Assembly (NCBI GenBank): GCA_947573745.1 | Contig: CANPGX010000094.1 | Location: 1-5,117 of the forward strand | DNA length: 5,117 bases | Origin: an uncultured Erysipelotrichaceae bacterium | GTDB lineage: Bacteria > Bacillota_I > Bacilli_A > Erysipelotrichales > Coprobacillaceae | Direction of reading: 5' to 3' | Shown here: piece by piece, positions 1-5,104 of the stretch | Layout of the letters: every line of letters starts with the position of its first letter | Position numbering within the stretch: position 1 is the first letter of the stretch | The notes under the pieces: generated by a model | The model's input: the letters and a program-made list of their open reading frames with translations, nothing else | Told to the model about the DNA's origin: nothing | Databases searched by the model: none | Program-made: the position numbers and the translations under genes

Positions 1-1
1 G

Positions 2-478
2 GTTGAAGAAATCGATGCTTTGGCACCTGAACAAAAGAATAGTTTAATTTTCAGTGACGGTATCGAAGTATCATGTGGATTCTTATGTGAGCTTATTCAT
101 TTAGAAGGGGCACAAGGTCTAGCTTATTATCAAGATGATTTTTATCAAGGAATGCCTGCGTATACAAAAAATGTATTTAGTCAAGGTAAGGTCTTTTATT
201 TAGGAACACGTTCACAAATGGGTTTAAATAAAGTTTTGTCACAAGTGGTTGAAGAAGCACATCTTCATGCCAATGTACAAGAGCAAACAGATTTGGAAAT
301 CGTTACAAGATATAAAGAGGGGACAACCTTTTATTTCTTAATGAATTTTAAAGATAGGCCTCTGGAGATTCCTTCTTGTTTTATAGATAAAGTGAACATG
401 ATAACAGGCAAGACCATTGTCAGAGGTGAAATGATGGCACCTTATGATGTACGCGTGATTCAAGTGAATCAACCATAA
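2..478 (+). CDS. GH42 beta-galactosidase, C-terminal part (5' truncated by window edge)
   Basis: This is the C-terminal quarter or so of a glycoside hydrolase family 42 beta-galactosidase, which releases terminal galactose from beta-galactosides, usually in the cytoplasm. The reading frame is open from base 2 to a TAA at 476-478, so the gene enters from the left; the TTG at 20 is an internal leucine, not a start. Recognition rests on the opening V-E-E-I-D-x-L-x-P-E-Q segment, the stretch with A-Y-Y-x-D-D-F-Y-x-G-x-P-A followed by G-K-x-F-Y-L-G-T, typical of the end of the GATase-like trimerisation domain, and a final small beta domain (F-Y-F-L-M-N-F, then M-I-T-G-K). GH42 proteins are usually about 650-700 residues; about 158 are present. 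The catalytic glutamates lie in the TIM barrel outside the window, so activity cannot be judged. No terminator is visible before the next gene 55 bp downstream, so some read-through is possible. Confidence 0.88.
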   Translation, partial: VEEIDALAPEQKNSLIFSDGIEVSCGFLCELIHLEGAQGLAYYQDDFYQGMPAYTKNVFSQGKVFYLGTRSQMGLNKVLSQVVEEAHLHANVQEQTDLEIVTRYKEGTTFYFLMNFKDRPLEIPSCFIDKVNMITGKTIVRGEMMAPYDVRVIQVNQP

Positions 479-503
479 CTTTGCAGAGATAAGATATAGA
501 AGT

Positions 504-512
504 TGTTATAAT
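504..512 (+). promoter_or_regulatory. Extended -10 promoter for the HAD phosphatase gene
   Basis: TGTTATAAT at 504-512 is a perfect extended -10 element (TGn followed by TATAAT). No good -35 hexamer is present at 16-18 bp; TTGCAG at 481-486 is 20 bp away. Transcription would begin near 519, leaving a leader of about 15 nt that still contains the ribosome binding site GGAGG (522-526). The HAD gene may therefore be transcribed independently of the upstream beta-galactosidase gene. Confidence 0.55.
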
Positions 513-533
513 AAGAGATATGGAGGAATAAAA

Positions 534-1373
534 ATGAGAAAAATTGTATTTTTAGATGTAGATGGGACATTGATTAATTATCATGCCCAATTACCAGAAT
601 CTGCTGCAAGAGCAGTTAATGAAGCAAGAGCCAATGGACATAAGGTTTATATTTGTACAGGTTGTTCTAAAGCAGAAATAGAACAAAGACATTTATGTGA
701 TTTAGATGGTATGATTGGTGGTAATGGGGCTTATGTAGAAGATGCTGGACAAGTTGTCATGCATCATGGATTATCTAAAGAAGAAGTGAAACAGATTGTT
801 GATTGGTGCAACGAAAGACACTTAGGCTTTTATTTAGAGGCTAATAGTGGTATGTATTGTAATGATTATATGTATGAACAAGGTCCTGAGGTTATGATTA
901 AATATGGCCAAGGGAAGGGTGCTGATTTAGAAAAGGCCAAAGAGAGTGCTAATCATTTTATCAATGGCTTTATCCATCTTCAGGGGGAAGATTTATATCG
1001 TGATGACGTGAATAAAATAAGCTTTATTTTAAGTGATTACCAAGATCATCTAGATTCTAAAAAACAATTTCCTACTTTGGAAGCCAATACTTGGGGTGGA
1101 AAAGGAGAACTAGCCCTCTTTGGTGATTTAGGACCTTCAGGAATTACAAAAAAACACGCTATTGAAGTTTTGTTGGAACATCTCCATGCCAGTGTAGAGG
1201 ATACGATTTCTTTTGGTGATGCAAAAATTGACTTATCGATGTTTGATTTATGTGCTTTTAATGTCGCTATGGGTAATGGAGGCCCAGAAATCAAAGCTGC
1301 TGCTGATTATATTACGAGTGATGTCGATGATGATGGTTTATATAATGCTTTTAAATATTTAAAACTCATTTAA
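534..1373 (+). CDS. Cof-type HAD-superfamily hydrolase (probable sugar-phosphate phosphatase)
   Basis: A 279-residue cytoplasmic phosphatase of the haloacid dehalogenase superfamily, Cof/YidA-like group with a C2-type cap; family members dephosphorylate sugar phosphates and similar small metabolites using Mg2+. Motif I is F-L-D-V-D-G-T-L, with nucleophile D8 and acid/base D10. Motif II is I-C-T-G-C-S (T42), motif III is probably K206 in G-I-T-K-K-H, and motif IV is F-G-D-A-K-I-D (D229, D233), followed by the characteristic A-M-G-N-G-G-P-E and a C-terminal D-V-D-D-D-G. Residues of roughly 85-195 form the cap. Two deviations from the general consensus are visible: Cys replaces Arg in T-G-R of motif II, and Ile replaces Asn in the GDxxND form of motif IV. 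The acidic catalytic residues are intact, so the enzyme should be active. The ATG is fixed by GGAGG at 522-526 with a 7-nt gap. The substrate is unknown; the GH42 neighbour suggests a sugar phosphate, which is inference. Confidence 0.9.
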   Translation: MRKIVFLDVDGTLINYHAQLPESAARAVNEARANGHKVYICTGCSKAEIEQRHLCDLDGMIGGNGAYVEDAGQVVMHHGLSKEEVKQIVDWCNERHLGFYLEANSGMYCNDYMYEQGPEVMIKYGQGKGADLEKAKESANHFINGFIHLQGEDLYRDDVNKISFILSDYQDHLDSKKQFPTLEANTWGGKGELALFGDLGPSGITKKHAIEVLLEHLHASVEDTISFGDAKIDLSMFDLCAFNVAMGNGGPEIKAAADYITSDVDDDGLYNAFKYLKLI

Positions 1374-1397
1374 AAAGAAGCTCTTTAGCTTCTTTTT
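1372..1397 (+). terminator. Intrinsic terminator after the HAD gene
   Basis: A perfect 11-bp stem (AAAAAGAAGCT at 1372-1382 with AGCTTCTTTTT at 1387-1397) closes on a CTTT loop. The 3' arm ends in a five-T run that doubles as the U tract. The stem begins inside the TAA stop codon (1371-1373). The outer part is all A-T pairs and the core is only six pairs, so its strength is uncertain. By symmetry it could also act on leftward transcripts. Confidence 0.75.
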
Positions 1398-1417
1398 AAA
1401 ATGTCTAGAATAAAGAA

Positions 1418-1446
1418 TTGCTATTTTATAGGATGAATAGTATGAT
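1418..1446 (+). promoter_or_regulatory. Sigma-A-type promoter for the zinc dehydrogenase gene
   Basis: TTGCTA at 1418-1423 (-35) and TATGAT at 1441-1446 (-10) are separated by exactly 17 bp. Each hexamer matches the consensus at four or five of six positions. The predicted start near 1453 gives a leader of about 34 nt. The promoter lies just after the HAD terminator, so the dehydrogenase is probably a separate transcription unit. Confidence 0.65.
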
Positions 1447-1465
1447 TAAAGTATAGTAAATCATA
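1441..1465. promoter_or_regulatory. Possible operator: 7-bp inverted repeat over the dehydrogenase -10
   Basis: TATGATT (1441-1447) and its exact reverse complement AATCATA (1459-1465) are separated by 11 bases. The left arm contains the -10 hexamer and the right arm lies just past the predicted transcription start, a placement where a bound dimeric repressor would block transcription. In AT-rich DNA a 7-bp repeat can arise by chance, and no regulator gene is in the window, so this is tentative. Confidence 0.25.
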
Positions 1466-1486
1466 TTATTTTGAAAGGAAAAAAGA

Positions 1487-2515
1487 ATGATGAAAAGTGC
1501 GGTATTTTATGGTAGACATGACTTAAGAGTCGAAGAGAGCCCTATGCCTTTTGTAGGTGATGAAGATGTTTTAATTGAAGTGATGGCTTGTGGTGTGTGC
1601 GGTACAGATGTGCATATTTATGAAGGCGATCCTGGTGCTGCAGATGTGACACCTCCTACGATTTTAGGACATGAATTTTCTGGAGTCATCAAAGAAGTAG
1701 GAAAAAATGTAGAACGCTATAAGGTGGGGGATCGTGTATGTATTGATCCTAACTACTATTGTGGTAAATGTGATCCTTGTCGTCATGGAATTGCTCATTA
1801 TTGTGAGCATATGACAGGATATGGAACAACAGTGAATGGTGGCTTTGCAGAATATTGTTCTGTTAATCAACGTCAAGTTTATCTCTTAGGAGAGCATACC
1901 ACTTTTGAACAGGGAGCTATGACAGAACCTGTAGCTTGTTGTTTACACGGTATTGATATGTGTGATATTCATCCTGGACATCAAGTAGTCGTTATTGGTG
2001 GCGGTATGATTGGATTGCTCATGATGCAATTAGCGAAATTAGCTGGAGCTGCAAAAGTAGCTTTAGTAGAACCTGTGGAAGAAAAAAGAAAAGTGGGTAA
2101 AGAATTAGGTGCTGATTTATGTGTTGATCCAACGAAAGAAGATGTAAAAAAAGTTCTTGTTCAACATGGTTTTGATTGGATACAAACAGTGATTGAATGT
2201 GTTGGAAAAACATCTACGATTGAACAGGCCATCAGCATTGCGGATCATAGAGCAACAGTGATGATGTTTGGATTGACAAAACCAGATGAAACCATTACGG
2301 TTAAACCATTTGAAATTTTCCAAAAAGAAATTGTTTTAAAATCATCTTTCATTAATCCATATACTCAAAAACGAGCTTTGGACTTAATTGATTCTAAACG
2401 TTTAGATGTGTCAAGCATGGTTTATAAAGTAGCAAGTTTAGAGGAATTAGAAGATGTTTTAAAGGAACCAAGTTTACGTGCTAAAGGAAAGTTTATTATA
2501 AGTCCAAAACAATAA
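1487..2515 (+). CDS. Zinc-dependent medium-chain alcohol/polyol dehydrogenase
   Basis: A 342-residue cytoplasmic dehydrogenase of the MDR superfamily, in the sorbitol/threonine dehydrogenase-like group, which oxidises a secondary alcohol or polyol to a ketone. The N-terminal GroES-like domain carries C-G-V-C-G-T-D with catalytic zinc ligand C38, G-H-E at 61-63 (H62, E63) and T-E-P-V-A (E147), plus the four structural-zinc cysteines C92, C95, C98 and C106. The Rossmann domain has V-V-V-I-G-G-G-M-I-G at 167-176, and an acidic residue (E195 in L-V-E-P) ends the second strand, favouring NAD over NADP. Pro in the usual G-G-G-P-I-G is Met here. The length is normal and both zinc sites are complete, so it should be active. 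AAAGGA at 1474-1479 supports the start at 1487, although the adjacent ATG at 1490 cannot be excluded. The substrate cannot be read from sequence; sorbitol, galactitol phosphate and butanediol-type enzymes share this architecture. Confidence 0.92.
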   Translation: MMKSAVFYGRHDLRVEESPMPFVGDEDVLIEVMACGVCGTDVHIYEGDPGAADVTPPTILGHEFSGVIKEVGKNVERYKVGDRVCIDPNYYCGKCDPCRHGIAHYCEHMTGYGTTVNGGFAEYCSVNQRQVYLLGEHTTFEQGAMTEPVACCLHGIDMCDIHPGHQVVVIGGGMIGLLMMQLAKLAGAAKVALVEPVEEKRKVGKELGADLCVDPTKEDVKKVLVQHGFDWIQTVIECVGKTSTIEQAISIADHRATVMMFGLTKPDETITVKPFEIFQKEIVLKSSFINPYTQKRALDLIDSKRLDVSSMVYKVASLEELEDVLKEPSLRAKGKFIISPKQ

Positions 2516-2579
2516 AATGAGGAATTATTTTTCTTAGTAAAAAATTCATATTTTATGATATCAAAATAAATGGGTGATT

Positions 2580-2610
2580 AGGAGATTTCTATCAAAGAAT
2601 CTCCTTTTTT
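2580..2610 (+). terminator. Intrinsic terminator after the dehydrogenase gene, inside a larger inverted repeat
   Basis: AGGAGATT (2580-2587) pairs with AATCTCCT (2598-2605) around a 10-base loop, and a six-T run follows at 2605-2610. This is a good rho-independent terminator. An outer inverted repeat, GATATCAAAA (2557-2566) with TTTTGATATC (2607-2616), encloses the hairpin and would pair with part of the T run. The stretch 2516-2691 between the genes otherwise holds only the next promoter and no coding sequence that I can support. Confidence 0.75.
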
Positions 2611-2664
2611 GATATCTATGTTGAGGGATCAAAGAAATCTATAGCAGTTTTATAAAATAAGTAT

Positions 2665-2670
2665 TATAAT
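2665..2670 (+). promoter_or_regulatory. -10 element for the MATE efflux gene
   Basis: TATAAT at 2665-2670 is a perfect -10 hexamer placed 22 bp before the GTG start. No convincing -35 is seen at 16-18 bp (TAGCAG at 2642-2647), and there is no TGn extension, so the promoter may be weak or activator-dependent. Transcription would start near 2677, just before the ribosome binding site. Confidence 0.45.
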
Positions 2671-2678
2671 AGATGATT

Positions 2679-2688
2679 AAGGGGTGAT
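2679..2688 (+). promoter_or_regulatory. Ribosome binding site that sets the GTG start of the MATE gene
   Basis: AAGGGGTGAT matches the anti-Shine-Dalgarno complement AAGGAGGTGAT apart from one missing base. Its G run ends 7 nt before GTG at 2692. The later in-frame ATGs at codons 10 and 12 have no comparable site, so the GTG start is preferred. Confidence 0.7.
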
Positions 2689-2691
2689 GGT

Positions 2692-4062
2692 GTGAATTAT
2701 AAAAAGACACAAAGAAGTATGGATATGGTCAATGGCCCATTATTAAAGAATATTTTTATATTTTCTATTCCATTGATGATTACAAACTTTTTACAAATGT
2801 TGTTTAATACTGCAGATACGATTGTTGTAGGAAAATTTGCAGGACAAGAAGCATTGGCAGCTGTGGGGGCAACTGCATCTATCGTGTTTTTATTGACTTC
2901 TTTATTTAATGGTTTAAGTATTGGTTCAAATGTTGTGATTGCTAAGTTAATCGGTAGCCAAGATGAAGAAGGTGTCAGTAAAGCTGTGCATACATCGATG
3001 TGCATTGCCATCATTGGCGGATTATTACTGATTGTGATTGGCTTTTTTTGTTCAAAATATTTTTTATCTTGGATGTCTACACCATCAGATATTATTGATC
3101 TAAGTAGTTTATATATGAATATGTATTTTGAGGGTGTTTTATTTGTGGGGGTGTATAAGTTTGGTGCTTCGGTTCTTCGTTCTAAGGGAGATACACAACG
3201 TCCATTATATTTCTTAATGATTAGTGGTGTGTTGAATGTTGCCTTAAATTTATTGTTTGTGATTGTTTTTAAGTGGAGTGTGGCCGGGGTAGCTTTAGCA
3301 ACGGTTATTTCAGAAGCTGTTTCAGCCATATTAGTATGGATGGCTTTAGTGAAAGAAAGCGATGCAACACATTTAGATGCGAAGAAATTAAAGTTGGATG
3401 TTGCCTATGCATGGGATATCATGAGAGTAGGGATACCAGCGGGTATTCAAGGGATGGTTTTCTCTTTAAGTAATGTTGTGATTCAATCAAGTATTAATTC
3501 CTTTGATTCTTCTGTTATTGTGGCAGGAAACAGTGCTGCCATGAATATTGAAGAGTTTGTTTATATTGGTATGATGGCTTTTACACAAGCAACGATTACA
3601 TTTACGAGTCAAAATATTGGGGCTAAAAGATACGATGTGATTAAGAAAATCTTATGGGTTACACTTATTTTAACAGTCATTTCAAGTTTTCTTTTAGGTT
3701 TTCTAGTATGGTTTTTTGGCGTACCTTTCTTAAGCTTATATACCAATGATGCTGCAGTTATTGAAGCTGGTATGGTGCGTTTAACTTATGTAGCTCTATT
3801 TTTATCACTGAATGGTCTTTTAGATGCTTTTGTTTGTTCCATGAGAGGAATGGGGTATTCCAGCTTACCTACTGTGGTAATGATCATCGGTATTTGTGGT
3901 GTACGTTTAATTTGGTTATGGACAGTATTTCCAGTTGTACGAACACTTAAAGTTATTTATTTATGTTTCCCTATCAGTTGGACGATTACATCTATTATCC
4001 AAGCAGGATTATGGTATGTTTTACATCAAAAATTACTCAAGCAAAATCAATTTCAACAATAA
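2692..4062 (+). CDS. MATE-family multidrug/Na+ (or H+) antiporter, NorM/DinF-like
   Basis: A 456-residue integral membrane efflux pump of the multidrug and toxic compound extrusion family, which exports cationic drugs or metabolites in exchange for Na+ or H+. It has the usual family length and about twelve hydrophobic segments in two six-helix halves (roughly residues 20-40, 55-80, 95-120, 138-160, 170-193, 197-220, then 245-268, 285-305, 320-345, 355-380, 390-412, 420-445). Family signatures are the opening G-P-L-L-K-N-I-F-I-F-S-I-P-L-M, the A-D-T-I-V-V-G-K-F-A-G segment at 41-51, and L-R-S-K-G-D-T-Q-R-P at 162-171. In the second half F-T-S-Q-N-I-G-A occurs at 304-311 and M-R-G-M-G at 384-388. 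There is no cleavable signal peptide. Translation starts at GTG, set by AAGGGGTGAT. It has its own -10 and is terminated by a hairpin shared with the convergent gene. The exported compound is unknown; no frameshift or missing segment is apparent. Confidence 0.93.
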   Translation: MNYKKTQRSMDMVNGPLLKNIFIFSIPLMITNFLQMLFNTADTIVVGKFAGQEALAAVGATASIVFLLTSLFNGLSIGSNVVIAKLIGSQDEEGVSKAVHTSMCIAIIGGLLLIVIGFFCSKYFLSWMSTPSDIIDLSSLYMNMYFEGVLFVGVYKFGASVLRSKGDTQRPLYFLMISGVLNVALNLLFVIVFKWSVAGVALATVISEAVSAILVWMALVKESDATHLDAKKLKLDVAYAWDIMRVGIPAGIQGMVFSLSNVVIQSSINSFDSSVIVAGNSAAMNIEEFVYIGMMAFTQATITFTSQNIGAKRYDVIKKILWVTLILTVISSFLLGFLVWFFGVPFLSLYTNDAAVIEAGMVRLTYVALFLSLNGLLDAFVCSMRGMGYSSLPTVVMIIGICGVRLIWLWTVFPVVRTLKVIYLCFPISWTITSIIQAGLWYVLHQKLLKQNQFQQ

Positions 4063-4087
4063 AGCTTCACTCAAGGGTGAAGCTTTT
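4061..4087. terminator. Bidirectional intrinsic terminator shared by two convergent genes
   Basis: AAAGCTTCAC (4061-4070) and GTGAAGCTTT (4077-4086) form a perfect 10-bp stem with a TCAAGG loop. Rightward transcripts end in TTTT and leftward ones in TTTATT. The left arm overlaps the MATE stop codon (4060-4062) and the right arm touches the radical SAM stop codon (4086-4088 on the minus strand), so only 23 bases separate the two genes. Confidence 0.85.
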
Positions 4088-4871
4088 AAAATAACGATAA
4101 TTGTGTAAATGGTTGATTTTTTTGATAAGCATCAATAATATCTTTCATTTTATATAAAAGTCCATATTTCTTACATTCATTTTCAAACAGTTGCTTAAGG
4201 CGTTGATGACTTTGACATTTACATTCATAACTTAAACCATAACGCTGAATATATTTTTGTTTTAATCCAGGAAAATGTTCATCAAGTTTCGCGTAGTAAT
4301 AATCTCTTTGATTTTCTCTAAGTGTTACAGAAAGATTGTAAGAAAAAATAAATTTGGCTCCAGATTCATAAGCCATTTTAACCATAGAACGAATATTGTC
4401 TTCTGGATCTGTAATAAATGGTAAGACAGGGGTCATAAGAATACCACAGAAAATTCCGGCATGACTTAACTGACGGATAGCTTCAAAACGCTGAGAAGAA
4501 GGAGCAACATGAGGTTCGATGATTTGACTCAAAGCATCATCAAAACGATATTCATCAATGACTTTTAATGCTTGTCTAGTGAGTTCATATTGTTTCTCAA
4601 AAGGATTATAGGTATCTGACATGGCGCCAATCCCAACAATCCCTTTATGTCGTTTGGAGGCCAGCTCTTTTCTTAAAATAGGAATAGCTTCTTTTTTACC
4701 TCTGACTTGGTCAAAATGATCGATGCGATAGCAAGCACTGCGACTATCACAATAAATACAGCCATGCATACATCCTCTATATAAATTCATATTATAATCA
4801 GGGCCAAACCAGTATTGACCATGTTTAACTTTAGTTAGAAGTGTTTTTGCTTCAATCCATTCCATATTCAT
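4086..4871 (-). CDS. SplB-like radical SAM protein with an apparent internal in-frame deletion
   Basis: A 261-residue radical SAM protein of the SplB-like group (COG1533). Such proteins bind a 4Fe-4S cluster and cleave S-adenosylmethionine; the substrate of this subgroup is unknown to me. The cluster motif is G-C-M-H-G-C-I-Y-C (C34, C38, C41), followed by D-S-R-S-A-C-Y-R-I and G-I-G-A-M-S-D-T-Y-N-P at 80-90. Later come I-E-P-H-V-A-P-S-S-x-R-F, G-I-L-M-T-P-V-L-P-F, T-L-R-E-N-Q-R, and a Q-L-S-L-F C terminus, all typical. Relatives as I remember them are about 290-300 residues and carry roughly 35 residues with I-x-T-K-S-x-L-x-x-R-D between the segments equivalent to Y-R-F (108-110) and D-D-A-L (111-114). 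Those are absent here without a frameshift, which may impair the barrel. The start at 4871 is nominal; the ATG two codons later (4865) aligns better with relatives that begin just before the A-K-T-x-L motif. It converges on the MATE gene and diverges from the tRNA. Confidence 0.88.
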   Translation of the reverse strand: MNMEWIEAKTLLTKVKHGQYWFGPDYNMNLYRGCMHGCIYCDSRSACYRIDHFDQVRGKKEAIPILRKELASKRHKGIVGIGAMSDTYNPFEKQYELTRQALKVIDEYRFDDALSQIIEPHVAPSSQRFEAIRQLSHAGIFCGILMTPVLPFITDPEDNIRSMVKMAYESGAKFIFSYNLSVTLRENQRDYYYAKLDEHFPGLKQKYIQRYGLSYECKCQSHQRLKQLFENECKKYGLLYKMKDIIDAYQKNQPFTQLSLF

Positions 4872-4877
4872 ATCACC
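4872..4877 (-). promoter_or_regulatory. Weak ribosome binding site with ambiguous start choice for the radical SAM gene
   Basis: On the minus strand GGTGAT directly abuts the first ATG (4871) and lies 6 nt before the second (4865). Measured from the last base of the GG pair, the gaps are 4 and 10 nt. Neither is ideal, so the start is open. The likely transcription start near 4877 makes the leader only about 6-12 nt. Confidence 0.4.
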
Positions 4878-4883
4878 ATGTTT

Positions 4884-4892
4884 ATTATATCA
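4884..4892 (-). promoter_or_regulatory. Extended -10 promoter for the radical SAM gene
   Basis: Read on the minus strand, TGATATAAT is a perfect extended -10 (TGn then TATAAT). The base pairs expected for a -35 at 17 bp read TTTATC (4912-4907), a weak match. Transcription would begin near 4877, very close to the start codon. Confidence 0.6.
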
Positions 4893-4914
4893 AATGAGAT
4901 AAGAAAGATAAATC

Positions 4915-4942
4915 TTGACTTTTTTTTGAAATGTATTATGAT
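4915..4942 (+). promoter_or_regulatory. Promoter of the tRNA-Thr gene
   Basis: TTGACT at 4915-4920 (five of six matches to TTGACA) and TATGAT at 4937-4942 are separated by 16 bp. The predicted start near 4949 is about 9 bases before the mature tRNA 5' end, so a short 5' leader would be removed by RNase P. The promoter is back to back with that of the leftward radical SAM gene. Confidence 0.7.
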
Positions 4943-4957
4943 GTTTTTGTACCATTT

Positions 4958-5033
4958 GCCGGTTTAGCTCAGCTGGTAGAGCAACGCACTCGTAACGCGT
5001 AGGTCGCAGGTTCAAATCCTGTAGCCGGCACCA
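4958..5033 (+). tRNA. tRNA-Thr, anticodon CGU (reads ACG)
   Basis: A 76-base tRNA with encoded CCA (5031-5033) and discriminator A5030. The acceptor stem GCCGGTT pairs with AGCCGGC, with one G-U pair. The D arm is GCTC...GAGC with AGCTGGTA in the loop. The anticodon arm is ACGCA / CTCGTAA / CGCGT with anticodon CGT at 4991-4993, preceded by the invariant T. The T arm GCAGG-TTCAAAT-CCTGT has one G-U pair. The last pair of the anticodon stem (positions 31-39) is an A-C mismatch; everything else is canonical. Threonine identity follows from the anticodon. A promoter and a terminator flank it, so it is a single-gene unit. Confidence 0.96.
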
Positions 5034-5040
5034 TTTAACA

Positions 5041-5067
5041 AAAAAGCCCTTGGATGGGGCTGTTTTT
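5041..5067 (+). terminator. Intrinsic terminator after tRNA-Thr
   Basis: AGCCC (5045-5049) pairs with GGGCT (5057-5061) around a 7-base loop. The flanking AAAA run (5041-5044) can pair with the T run at 5063-5067 past one bulged G. The T run serves as the U tract. It lies 7 bases after the CCA end. Confidence 0.8.
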
Positions 5068-5081
5068 ATTAACGAAGTGAA

Positions 5082-5104
5082 TACCACGTGCTATGCGCGT
5101 GGTA
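5082..5104. repeat. Strong hairpin at window edge, possible IS200/IS605-type element end
   Basis: TACCACGTGC (5082-5091) pairs with GCGCGTGGTA (5095-5104) over ten positions with one G-U pair, leaving a TAT loop. It is more GC-rich than the surrounding DNA and is not followed by a T run at once, so it is not a typical terminator. It follows TTAAC at 5070-5074. Small subterminal hairpins of this sort mark the ends of IS200/IS605 elements, whose transposases recognise them as single-stranded DNA. The sequence stops at 5117, so no transposase gene can be seen and the assignment is a guess; the hairpin itself is certain. Confidence 0.4.

Noticed and set aside
20..478. A complete 152-residue gene starting at TTG 20
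   Set aside because: The frame stays open to the left edge and the upstream residues V-E-E-I-D-A continue the GH42 similarity, so this is a truncated gene's 3' end, not a short independent gene.
1046..1294. Minus-strand open frame inside the HAD gene
   Set aside because: Antisense shadow of a well-supported gene with no recognisable protein features.
2516..2691. A riboswitch or small RNA between the dehydrogenase and MATE genes
   Set aside because: The structures precede the predicted MATE transcription start and no known riboswitch core motif is recognisable; a terminator explains the main hairpin.
2697..3329. 210-codon minus-strand open frame inside the MATE gene
   Set aside because: It is antisense to a confident membrane protein gene, has no family resemblance and no plausible ribosome binding site; AT-rich hydrophobic codons commonly leave such open antisense frames.
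4890..5087. 65-codon minus-strand open frame with L-Q-D-L-N-L-R-P-T-R-Y-E
   Set aside because: This is the well-known spurious translation of the antisense strand of a tRNA gene; it lies across tRNA-Thr and both its promoter and terminator.
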